Below are positions 6,474-11,005 of a DNA stretch of 11,005 nucleotides, one piece after another; position 1 is the stretch's first letter; every line of letters starts with the position of its first letter. The stretch is from Hyphomicrobiales bacterium (lineage in GTDB: Bacteria; Pseudomonadota; Alphaproteobacteria; Micropepsales; Micropepsaceae). The translations under genes were made by a program, and so were the position numbers. The notes beneath the pieces were generated by a model. It saw only the letters and a list, made by a program, of their open reading frames with translations. It ran no database searches and was not told the DNA's origin. Location: the NCBI GenBank assembly GCA_017849395.1, contig JAFIHO010000406.1, positions 1-11,005 of the forward strand. The letters run 5' to 3'.

Positions 6474-6833
6474 TCAGGGCAGGCCGCCGCCGCCCAGGAT
6501 GGCCTTGGGGCCGGGCGTGCCCTCCGGGCGGCTGGCATCCTGCGGCTGGGCATATCGGGCGCGGCAGGCGCCGAAGCCGGTGTTCCAGCCATAGCGATAG
6601 GCGCGATTGCCGTCATACATCTGCTCGTCGCGCCGCGCCGGGGCGGGATCGCGCATATTGGCGTCGGGCTCCTGCGCGCTGATGCAGCCGTCATTATAGC
6701 CTTCGCGATATTCCGGTAGACGGCGCATGGCGCGGTTCTGCTTGCTGTCGAACAGGGCGCAACCCGCCAGCGGCAGCAGAAGGCAAACCACGGCCAGGGT
6801 ACGCAGGGATACAGATTTTCCGAGGGGGCGCAT
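6474..6833 (-). CDS. Small lipoprotein with two Y-x-x-G-Y/W motifs
   Basis: This 119-residue protein has a clear lipoprotein signal: basic start, hydrophobic T-L-A-V-V-C-L-L-L-P, then lipobox L-A-G-C with C25 as the lipidation site. The mature part carries two related motifs, Y-R-E-G-Y-N-D-G-C (42-50) and Y-R-Y-G-W-N-T-G-F-G-A-C (79-90), an internal repeat with one cysteine each that could form a disulfide. I cannot name the family. The residue after C25 is alanine, not aspartate, which by the E. coli rule would favour the outer membrane. The ATG at 6833 gives the best signal peptide although its ribosome-binding site is weak; the frame extends to 6869. It is divergent from the pseudo-receiver gene with 65 bp between starts. 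Confidence 0.8.
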   Translation of the reverse strand: MRPLGKSVSLRTLAVVCLLLPLAGCALFDSKQNRAMRRLPEYREGYNDGCISAQEPDANMRDPAPARRDEQMYDGNRAYRYGWNTGFGACRARYAQPQDASRPEGTPGPKAILGGGGLP

Positions 6834-6898
6834 GGCTGCTTTTACCCCGAATTCAGGCCGGCCGGGCAATATTGTGGCGGATTGCCGGGATCACGGAT

Positions 6899-7429
6899 TT
6901 GAGCGCGCCGGATTTTCTGAAACTGCGTGTGTTGCTGGTCAGCGAAGGCCGCAATGGCATGCCGACATTGCGCACGGTGCTGGGCATTGCCGGGATCGGC
7001 CATGTCGTGGCGCTGGACGACGCCCGCCAGGCGCTGACCCTTCTGTCCCGCGAGCGTTTCGATGCCGTGTTCTGCGGCGCGGGCGTTGCGGTGGATGGCC
7101 GTCCTTTTCCCGCGGCGGCACGCGCCAGCCGGACGGCGGCCAACCGCATGATCCCGCTTTTCCTGGTGCATGAGCGTGCCTGCCGGGGCGATGTGGAGCG
7201 GGCGCGGGACGATGGCGTGACCGACGTGCTGACCAGCCCCATCAGCGCCCAGACCGTCATCGACAAGCTGGGCACGGCGCTGGCGCGGCCCAAGGCTTTC
7301 ATCTCGACCCCGAATTTTTTCGGCCCCGACCGGCGCACACCCCGCGCGGCGTTTGAGGGCCTGGAACGCCGGGTCCGCCAGCCCCGCAAAGTCACCCTGG
7401 CCGTCAAGTCCGATCCGGCCCAGCGCTGA
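6899..7429 (+). CDS. Degenerate receiver-domain (pseudo-response regulator) protein
   Basis: The fold of a CheY-like receiver is visible: R-V-L-L-V-S-E (10-16), A-R-Q-A-L-T-L-L, F-D-A-V-F-C-G (54-60), I-P-L-F-L-V (85-90), and D-V-L-T-S-P-I-S (109-116). The catalytic residues are missing: glycine (G60) replaces the phosphorylated aspartate, histidine (H91) takes the usual Thr/Ser place, and serine (S113) replaces the lysine before P-I. Phosphorylation in the usual way is therefore unlikely. After the domain (about 9-130) comes a tail with G-P-D-R-R and G-L-E-R-R, as in a group of alphaproteobacterial single-domain receivers. There is no ATG at the N-terminus; TTG at 6899 gives M-S-A-P-D-F, the usual start of such proteins, while TTG at 6872 adds nine residues. 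It is divergent from the lipoprotein gene. Confidence 0.8.
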   Translation: MSAPDFLKLRVLLVSEGRNGMPTLRTVLGIAGIGHVVALDDARQALTLLSRERFDAVFCGAGVAVDGRPFPAAARASRTAANRMIPLFLVHERACRGDVERARDDGVTDVLTSPISAQTVIDKLGTALARPKAFISTPNFFGPDRRTPRAAFEGLERRVRQPRKVTLAVKSDPAQR

Positions 7430-7464
7430 CCGCAGCCCCTAGCCGGTCATGGACTTTAGTCCCA

Positions 7465-7500
7465 CAACTTTTAGTTGATTAAATGAGCGAGAGCTTCTCG
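7465..7500. repeat. Two adjacent short hairpins
   Basis: CAACT (7465-7469) pairs with AGTTG (7473-7477) around TTT, and CGAGA (7488-7492) pairs with TCTCG (7496-7500) around GCT; the second can extend to AGC/GCT with one bulged G. They lie 35-70 bp after the pseudo-receiver stop. They may form its 3' end, or be part of the regulatory region ahead; no U-tract follows. Confidence 0.3.
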
Positions 7501-7508
7501 GCTTGGTA

Positions 7509-7520
7509 GTTCACGTGAAC
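7509..7520. promoter_or_regulatory. Perfect 12-bp palindrome GTTCACGTGAAC
   Basis: The sequence is a perfect dyad with no spacer, 190 bp upstream of the DnaA-like gene. The form suits a homodimeric regulator. It does not match the alphaproteobacterial LexA box (GTTC-N7-GTTC is direct, this is inverted). The regulator is unknown. Confidence 0.4.
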
Positions 7521-7530
7521 GCCGTAAATT

Positions 7531-7666
7531 TGCCTATCCCCAGTCAAGATAGATTTATTTTAGATAGCTAACCCCCTTTTCGATCAACAAATTCTTCCCG
7601 CCGCCGACAATCAAAAGGCGAAATGCCTATCCGCCCCCTGTTCGGGCTATAGGACAATTATCCTTG
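7531..7666 (+). promoter_or_regulatory. DnaA-box-like TATCC repeats upstream of the DnaA-like gene
   Basis: TGCCTATCC occurs twice exactly (7531-7539 and 7624-7632), and TTATCCTTG is at 7658-7666. The first copy reads CTATCCCCA (7534-7542), two mismatches from the DnaA box TTATCCACA, and contains TCCCCA, like the weak W-boxes known from the Caulobacter origin. TTATCCTTG matches the first six bases of the box. Binding by DnaA or the encoded DnaA-like protein is inference. Confidence 0.35.
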
Positions 7667-7709
7667 TTCGCTAGAGTATCAGTGTAAAAACAGGACAGGG
7701 GTCAAGAAA

Positions 7710-8054
7710 ATGGGAAACATGCACGATCCGACATTTTTCATTATCGCCCAGCGCGCCAATCTGGCGCTGTTCGTGGCGGCGCAGGTGTACGGCGTTCCGC
7801 TTGAGGAAATGCGCAAACCCACGCGGGGCCGCCCCCGTGTGGCGCGGGCCCGGCAGATCGCCATCCACCTGGCCCGCAACGTGTTCGGATTGAGCAAGCA
7901 GCAGCTGGCCGCCGAATTTCGCCGCGACCGTTCCACCGTGCTCCATGCCTGCCATGTCATCGACGGGATGCGCGAGGGCAGCGCCGAATTCGATTCCACC
8001 CTGCGCTGGATGGAAGGCCTGCTGAAGCGCGCGGCGGGGAGGGCCGAGGCATGA
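7710..8054 (+). CDS. DnaA domain IV-like helix-turn-helix protein (HdaB-like)
   Basis: This 114-residue protein resembles only the DNA-binding domain IV of the initiator DnaA and lacks the AAA+ domain. A-R-A-R-Q-I-A-I-H-L-A-R (45-56) matches the R-P-R-Q-x-A helix, and F-R-R-D-R-S-T-V-L-H-A-C (70-81) matches DnaA's F-G-G-R-D-H-T-T-V-L-H-A-C. Compared with E. coli, one residue of the G-G turn is lost, and the base-contacting His and first Thr are replaced by R74 and S75, so classic DnaA-box recognition may be changed. Small DnaA-related proteins of this kind in alphaproteobacteria include HdaB, reported to bind HdaA and relieve inactivation of DnaA; the assignment here is inferred. AGGGG precedes the ATG at 7710. 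The stop overlaps the next gene as ATGA, implying translational coupling. Confidence 0.85.
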   Translation: MGNMHDPTFFIIAQRANLALFVAAQVYGVPLEEMRKPTRGRPRVARARQIAIHLARNVFGLSKQQLAAEFRRDRSTVLHACHVIDGMREGSAEFDSTLRWMEGLLKRAAGRAEA

Positions 8055-8320
8055 CGATAAGCGAGCAGCAGCTTCAGCAGGAGGCGCGGCGGGTGCTGCG
8101 CCGTCTGGCCGGGCCCCGCCAATTGCTGATGGCACGGGGCGCGGGGCGCTTTGCGGTGACGCGCGGCCCGGCGGGGCTGACGGCGTCGCGGGTGATCGTG
8201 GCGGGCGAGGTGGTGGCCGCATTCCTGACCCGCAACTGGATCGCGGACGACGGGCCGGGCCGCTATGTGATCGCGCAGGCGGGGCTGGATTTCCGGGCCC
8301 GCAGCCTGGGCGGCGAGTAG
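8051..8320 (+). CDS. DUF6456 protein, N-terminal part (ends at in-frame amber)
   Basis: This 89-residue product matches the N-terminal region of DUF6456 proteins: E-A-R-R-V-L-R-R-L-A at the start, a G-R-F-A-V-T-R segment, V-V-A-A-F-L-T-R-N-W-I (about 56-66), G-R-Y-V-I-A-Q-A-G, and a final R-A-R-S-L-G-G-E. The pattern suggests a winged helix-like fold. GGGAGG precedes the ATG, which overlaps the upstream stop (ATGA). The TAG at 8318-8320 stops translation where the family normally continues. The frame then resumes with the rest of the family sequence (8345-8848), so this is best viewed as half of a split gene. The function of the family is unknown. Confidence 0.8.
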   Translation: MTISEQQLQQEARRVLRRLAGPRQLLMARGAGRFAVTRGPAGLTASRVIVAGEVVAAFLTRNWIADDGPGRYVIAQAGLDFRARSLGGE

Positions 8321-8344
8321 TGTTTCGCGGGCCAGCACCGGTTG
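8318..8344 (+). other. In-frame amber codon interrupting the DUF6456 gene
   Basis: TAG (8318-8320) and the next eight codons are in the same frame as both halves. Read through, the bases after the stop give C-F-A-G-Q-H-R-L and lead into the ATG at 8345. F-x-x-Q-H-R is the motif I recall in intact DUF6456 proteins, usually as D-P-F-x-x-Q-H-R. Thus no bases are missing and the frame is kept: a nonsense change, sequencing error or recoding site. There is no ribosome-binding site before 8345. Confidence 0.75.
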
Positions 8345-8848
8345 ATGGAAAAATCCGGCATCGAGCCGGAAACGGGCGGAGACGCGCATGCGGTGGTGCG
8401 CATCAACCGGGCGGAATCTCCGCTGGCGCGGCTGAAATTCCGCGGCCTTGTCGATGCACTGCAATTCGCGGCGGGCGAAAAGCTGCGCCGGGATTTCACC
8501 CTGGGCCAGCTCACGCCGCGCATGGGCGTGGACCTGACGGCGCCGGTCATGTCCGGGGGCGGCGCGCAGGACAATCTGAGCGACATCGCGCTGGCGGCGC
8601 GGCAGCGCTTCAACCGCGCGCTGACGGCGGTGGGGCCGGGCCTGTCCGACCTTCTGTTCGACGTCTGCTGCCATCTGCTGCCGCTGGAAGGCGCCGAGGA
8701 CAGGCGCGGCTGGTCAAAGCGGTCCGGGCGGGTGGTGCTGAAGATCGCGCTCGACCGGCTGGCGGCCCATTACGGACTGGATGTCACGGCGCAGAAGTCG
8801 GGAATCCGCGCCTGGCGCAACGAAGAACAGGCGGGGGAGGCCGTGTAA
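8345..8848 (+). CDS. DUF6456 protein, C-terminal part
   Basis: This 167-residue segment holds the diagnostic DUF6456 core: V-x-x-N-R-A-E-S-P-L-A-R-L, F-A-A-G-E-K-L-R-R-D-F (with L-x-Q-L-T-P-R-M following), then A-L-T-A-V-G-P-G-L-S-D-L-L-F-D-V-C-C, and R-S-G-R-V-V-L-K-I-A-L-D-R-L-A-A-H-Y-G-L. It is in the same frame as the N-terminal part, separated only by the amber codon. Candidate starts are ATG 8345 or TTG 8342, neither with a ribosome-binding site, so independent translation is doubtful unless by reinitiation after the nearby stop. The reading frame itself carries no further damage. The TAA ends directly against the stop of the convergent small membrane protein. The family's function is unknown; it often sits beside the DnaA-like gene as far as I recall. 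Confidence 0.82.
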   Translation: MEKSGIEPETGGDAHAVVRINRAESPLARLKFRGLVDALQFAAGEKLRRDFTLGQLTPRMGVDLTAPVMSGGGAQDNLSDIALAARQRFNRALTAVGPGLSDLLFDVCCHLLPLEGAEDRRGWSKRSGRVVLKIALDRLAAHYGLDVTAQKSGIRAWRNEEQAGEAV

Positions 8849-9085
8849 TCAGGAATGTGCGCCATCGCGCGCCCGAATGGCGGCTCTGATCTCGGCCTTG
8901 ATGTCGGCAAGACCGCGGCGGCCGTCGCCGGGCTGCGATGGCGCTTCCTCCAGAAATCCAAGATGCGGAAGAAGGGAATCGGACGCGGACGGAAGCCGCG
9001 TGCCGGGACGGCCCAGGCCGAGGTCCGGCTCATGCGGCGTCAGCACATAAATCAGTCCGATGACAAACGCGGCCCGGAAAATCAA
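8849..9085 (-). CDS. Small single-pass membrane protein
   Basis: This 78-residue protein begins I-F-R-A-A-F-V-I-G-L-I-Y-V-L-T-P-H-E-P-D-L-G, one membrane segment followed by a short periplasmic or cytoplasmic P-rich region and a charged helical tail (A-D-I-K-A-E-I-R-A-A-I-R-A-R). Short alphaproteobacterial proteins with an F-R-A-A-F-x-I-G-L-I start are familiar to me but unnamed. The frame is open up to an ATG at 9250; I prefer TTG at 9085 because the extra 55 residues are of improbable composition and cross the hairpin at 9138-9155. TTG has no strong ribosome-binding site, so the start is uncertain. It lies 185 bp downstream of the kinase gene on the same strand. Confidence 0.6.
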   Translation of the reverse strand: MIFRAAFVIGLIYVLTPHEPDLGLGRPGTRLPSASDSLLPHLGFLEEAPSQPGDGRRGLADIKAEIRAAIRARDGAHS

Positions 9086-9137
9086 GGCAGTGCTTTCGCT
9101 TGCTGTATGCCCACCCGCGAACCATGCGCGGTCCCGC

Positions 9138-9160
9138 TTTTCAGCCCGCTGAAAATTTTC
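9138..9160 (+). terminator. Hairpin followed by T-run (terminator-like)
   Basis: TTTTCAGC (9138-9145) and GCTGAAAA (9148-9155) are exact reverse complements; with a four-base loop this is a 7-bp stem followed by TTTTCC on the plus strand. It looks like an intrinsic terminator for plus-strand transcripts reading out of the DUF6456 unit, although 290 bp away from its stop. It could instead be a leader structure of the minus-strand gene. GAAAATTTTC at 9151-9160 is itself a palindrome. Confidence 0.35.
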
Positions 9161-9270
9161 CTTAAATTTGCAACTAGCCTGACAGCGAATCCGCGCAACG
9201 AGACTCAGTCCGGCAGGAGCGCCAGCGTTCCCGGCCCAACAAAATTTCATGAGTCTCTTCTACCGGAGGT

Positions 9271-10878
9271 TCAGGCCGCGGCAGGCATCAGGATGGTGGC
9301 GCAAAAGCCTTGGCCCGGCTCGCTCGCAAGCAGCAATTCGCCGTCATGCAGCTCCGCGAAAGCCTTGACCAGCGTAAGGCCCAGGCCCGCGCCCTTGGCA
9401 TGTTCGCCTGCCGCGCCGGCATGTTCGAACGGCTCCTGAATGCGCATCAGATCGTCCGGCGCGACGCCCGGACCGTTATCCTCGATGCGGATGGCGACGC
9501 GCCCCGGCCGCAGCAGCTCCACCGACAGGCGTATCAGCCCGCCATGCGGCGTGTATGTAACGGCATTGTCGAGCAGATTGTGCAGCATTCCGGTGAACAC
9601 AGCCTCATCGGCGTCGATCCCGTGTCCGGCGGGGCAGGCATCGGTATCGATGGTGATGGCCTTGGACTCGGCGCGCGCAAGGAAGCTCTCGCGCGCCTGC
9701 CACAGAAGATTCCCGGCATCGGCGGTGGTGCGGTGCAGTTCATAGCGGCCCGCGGAGATCTTGGTGAGGTCCATGATCTGGTTGATCATGCGCAGCAGAT
9801 TGTTGCCGCCCTGATGGATCAGGCCGGAATATTCGCGGATCTGATCCGGCGTCAATTTGCCCGCCAGGCTGGCCATCAGGTCGGAAAAACCCAGTATGGC
9901 ATTGAGCGGGGTCTTCAGCTCATGGCTCATGGTGCGCAACAGCGTGGTCTTGGCGCTGTTGGCCTTGGCGCTGGCCTGGTCCAGGCGGCGGGTCAGGTCG
10001 GCGAGATAGGATGTCTGCTGCTCGGCGCGGGCGCGCGAAGCGTCGAGCGCGCTGCGGGTGCGGGCCAGGGCCTGAACCTGTTCGGCCAGCGCCTTCTCGG
10101 CGCGGTCCTTGTCGGTGATGTCGGTGAAGACCAGCGCGCGGCCGCCATCGGATGTCGCGCGGTCGCGCACCAGATAGGCATGACCGCCCGCCGTGCGGAT
10201 GGTCAGCGCCGTGGCGGGGCTTTGGTGGCCGCGCAGGCGGCGCGCGATCCAGTCTTCAGGCGGTTCGTCGACCAGAATCTGGCCGCTGTTGACGACCCGC
10301 CGAACCACATCCGCATAGGACTCGCCCTGGATGCTTTCCAGCGTGACGCCCGCCAGTTGCGCATAGAGCGCATTGCCCATGATGAAGCGGTCGTCCGCGT
10401 CATAGAAGGCGAAAGCGTCGCCGGTCAGCGCGATGGCTTCCTCAAGACGCGCATGTTGCGCGCGCGCGGCCGTCACATCGGTCCATAGCAGCACGCATTG
10501 CCCGTTGGCGGCGCGGCGGGATTTGATCTCCAGCACCCGATGATCGGCCAGGATCAGATCGCGCGGCGTGGAATCGTCGCGCAGTTGCGCCAGGCGGCGG
10601 GCGATGAAGGCCTGCTCGCCGCCTGCCAGCATCGCCGGTGCGATCGCGCCGCCCGCCAGCTCCATGCGGATCAGCTCCTCATAGGGCTTTCCCAGCAGGG
10701 TCTCCGCGGGCGGAAAGAAGGGAAACAGGAAATTCAGGTGGGCATTGGCATGGGCCAGCCGGCCATCGGACTCGTAAATGGTGATGGCGGTGCGCAGGGA
10801 ATCGAGGCTTTCCAGCAGCCGCGCCGCTTCGTCCGTCCGTATACGGACCTGATGCCCCTGCCGGTACCCCAACGCCAT
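9271..10878 (-). CDS. PAS-domain sensor histidine kinase (soluble)
   Basis: This 535-residue sensor kinase has no membrane segment, so it should sense a cytoplasmic signal. In order: a PAS domain (about 22-130; A-I-T-I-Y-E-S-D-G-R-L-A-H-A-N), a second PAS domain (about 148-265; F-A-F-Y-D-A-D-D-R-F, ending V-F-T-D-I-T-D), a coiled coil (about 268-305), HisKA with phosphoacceptor H319 in S-H-E-L-K-T-P-L-N-A-I-L-G-F, and HATPase (about 424-533) with N-box N434/N438, D-N-G-P-G (467-471) and G-x-G-L-G-L-T-L-V (496-504). The PAS domains resemble PAS_7 of alphaproteobacterial kinases. There is no receiver on the chain and no response regulator beside it, so its partner is unknown. ATG 10878 follows CAGGG at 7-base spacing; upstream ATG 10989 and TTG 10998 would add unconserved sequence. 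Confidence 0.9.
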   Translation of the reverse strand: MALGYRQGHQVRIRTDEAARLLESLDSLRTAITIYESDGRLAHANAHLNFLFPFFPPAETLLGKPYEELIRMELAGGAIAPAMLAGGEQAFIARRLAQLRDDSTPRDLILADHRVLEIKSRRAANGQCVLLWTDVTAARAQHARLEEAIALTGDAFAFYDADDRFIMGNALYAQLAGVTLESIQGESYADVVRRVVNSGQILVDEPPEDWIARRLRGHQSPATALTIRTAGGHAYLVRDRATSDGGRALVFTDITDKDRAEKALAEQVQALARTRSALDASRARAEQQTSYLADLTRRLDQASAKANSAKTTLLRTMSHELKTPLNAILGFSDLMASLAGKLTPDQIREYSGLIHQGGNNLLRMINQIMDLTKISAGRYELHRTTADAGNLLWQARESFLARAESKAITIDTDACPAGHGIDADEAVFTGMLHNLLDNAVTYTPHGGLIRLSVELLRPGRVAIRIEDNGPGVAPDDLMRIQEPFEHAGAAGEHAKGAGLGLTLVKAFAELHDGELLLASEPGQGFCATILMPAAA

Positions 10879-11005
10879 CCTCCGACCCTGGGGCACAGTA
10901 TGGCGGAGAGGGGTTGCGGATTGGTTGCTGGTGTAAATGTTCCCGTGGAGGCTTTGACGGGGACGAAATGGCCCGAATCGGGTCAACATTCCTAACAAAG
11001 GATGA
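10879..11005. promoter_or_regulatory. Upstream region of the kinase gene with small dyads
   Basis: The 127 bp up to the window edge holds GTTCCCGT (10939-10946) facing ACGGGGAC (10957-10964), which pair with one G-T wobble, and CCCGA-A-TCGGG (10972-10982), an 11-bp dyad. If the kinase starts at 10878, these lie in its promoter or leader. No regulator can be named. Confidence 0.3.

Larger units (their letters stand above)
7430..7709 (+). other. AT-richer intergenic region upstream of the DnaA-like gene
   Basis: This 280-bp stretch has no credible ORF and is clearly richer in A and T than its neighbours. It carries three small dyads (7465-7500 and 7509-7520), AGATAG twice (7547 and 7562), the 9-mer TGCCTATCC twice and a TTATCC. 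It must hold the promoter of the following two-gene unit; I see no strong sigma70 match. Confidence 0.55.

Noticed and set aside
7509..7520. LexA box for the palindrome GTTCACGTGAAC
   Set aside because: The alphaproteobacterial LexA site is a direct GTTC repeat with 7-base spacing, which this is not.
7430..7709. Replication origin, because of the AT-richer DNA and DnaA-box-like motifs
   Set aside because: The motifs are few and imperfect, there is no box cluster or AT-rich unwinding element, and none of the usual origin neighbours is present. A promoter region is simpler.
9310..10488. Plus-strand frame of 392 codons opposite the histidine kinase
   Set aside because: It is antisense to clear HisKA and HATPase motifs, and its own product has no recognisable domain.

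Overview
The window reads as chromosomal DNA from a high-GC alphaproteobacterium. The evidence is a MerR regulator, a degenerate receiver with a GPDRR/GLERR tail, a DnaA domain IV-like small protein followed by a DUF6456 protein, a PAS-type histidine kinase without membrane segments, and one intergenic copy of the TTCGACAGGCTCAGG-type repeat that I know from sphingomonad-like genomes. I cannot fix the genus. There are no rRNA or tRNA genes, transposases, phage genes or CRISPR arrays. This is compact core or accessory chromosome, not an island.

Layout. 1-531 (+) is the 3' part of an MBL-fold hydrolase with a C-terminal winged helix. 512-1294 (-) is a DUF1499 membrane protein lying downstream of an acyl-CoA ligase (1350-2975, -). 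Divergent from the ligase is a class III aminotransferase (3060-4436, +), which meets a 66-residue unknown protein (4433-4633, -) tail to tail. Next come an iron-type superoxide dismutase (4870-5505, +), a 300-bp gap with stable predicted hairpins, and a MerR regulator (5806-6210, +). A tiny ORF (6207-6353, -) sits below a CtrA-like site. A small lipoprotein (6474-6833, -) is divergent from a pseudo-receiver (6899-7429, +). After a 280-bp AT-richer regulatory region lies a two-cistron unit: a DnaA domain IV-like protein (7710-8054, +; HdaB-like) overlapped by ATGA with a DUF6456 gene. The DUF6456 gene is interrupted by one in-frame amber codon (8051-8320 and 8345-8848). A small membrane protein (8849-9085, -) and a PAS/PAS/HisKA/HATPase kinase (9271-10878, -) close the window.

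How it fits together. The left third holds catabolic enzymes (acyl-CoA ligation, transamination, MBL hydrolase). The middle holds an oxidative-stress enzyme and a regulator. The right third is regulatory: a degenerate receiver, a DnaA-related protein that may influence replication initiation, a DUF6456 protein and an orphan-looking kinase. Four convergent gene pairs end within 0-20 bp of each other, two of them sharing a single CTAG for both stop codons.

The observation most worth checking is the split DUF6456 gene. The family's conserved F-x-x-Q-H-R segment lies immediately downstream of the stop, in frame, so this is either a fresh nonsense mutation, a sequencing error, or true readthrough. 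The degenerate receiver and the DnaA-box-like repeats upstream of the DnaA-like gene come next. I see no convincing new defence or mobile system.
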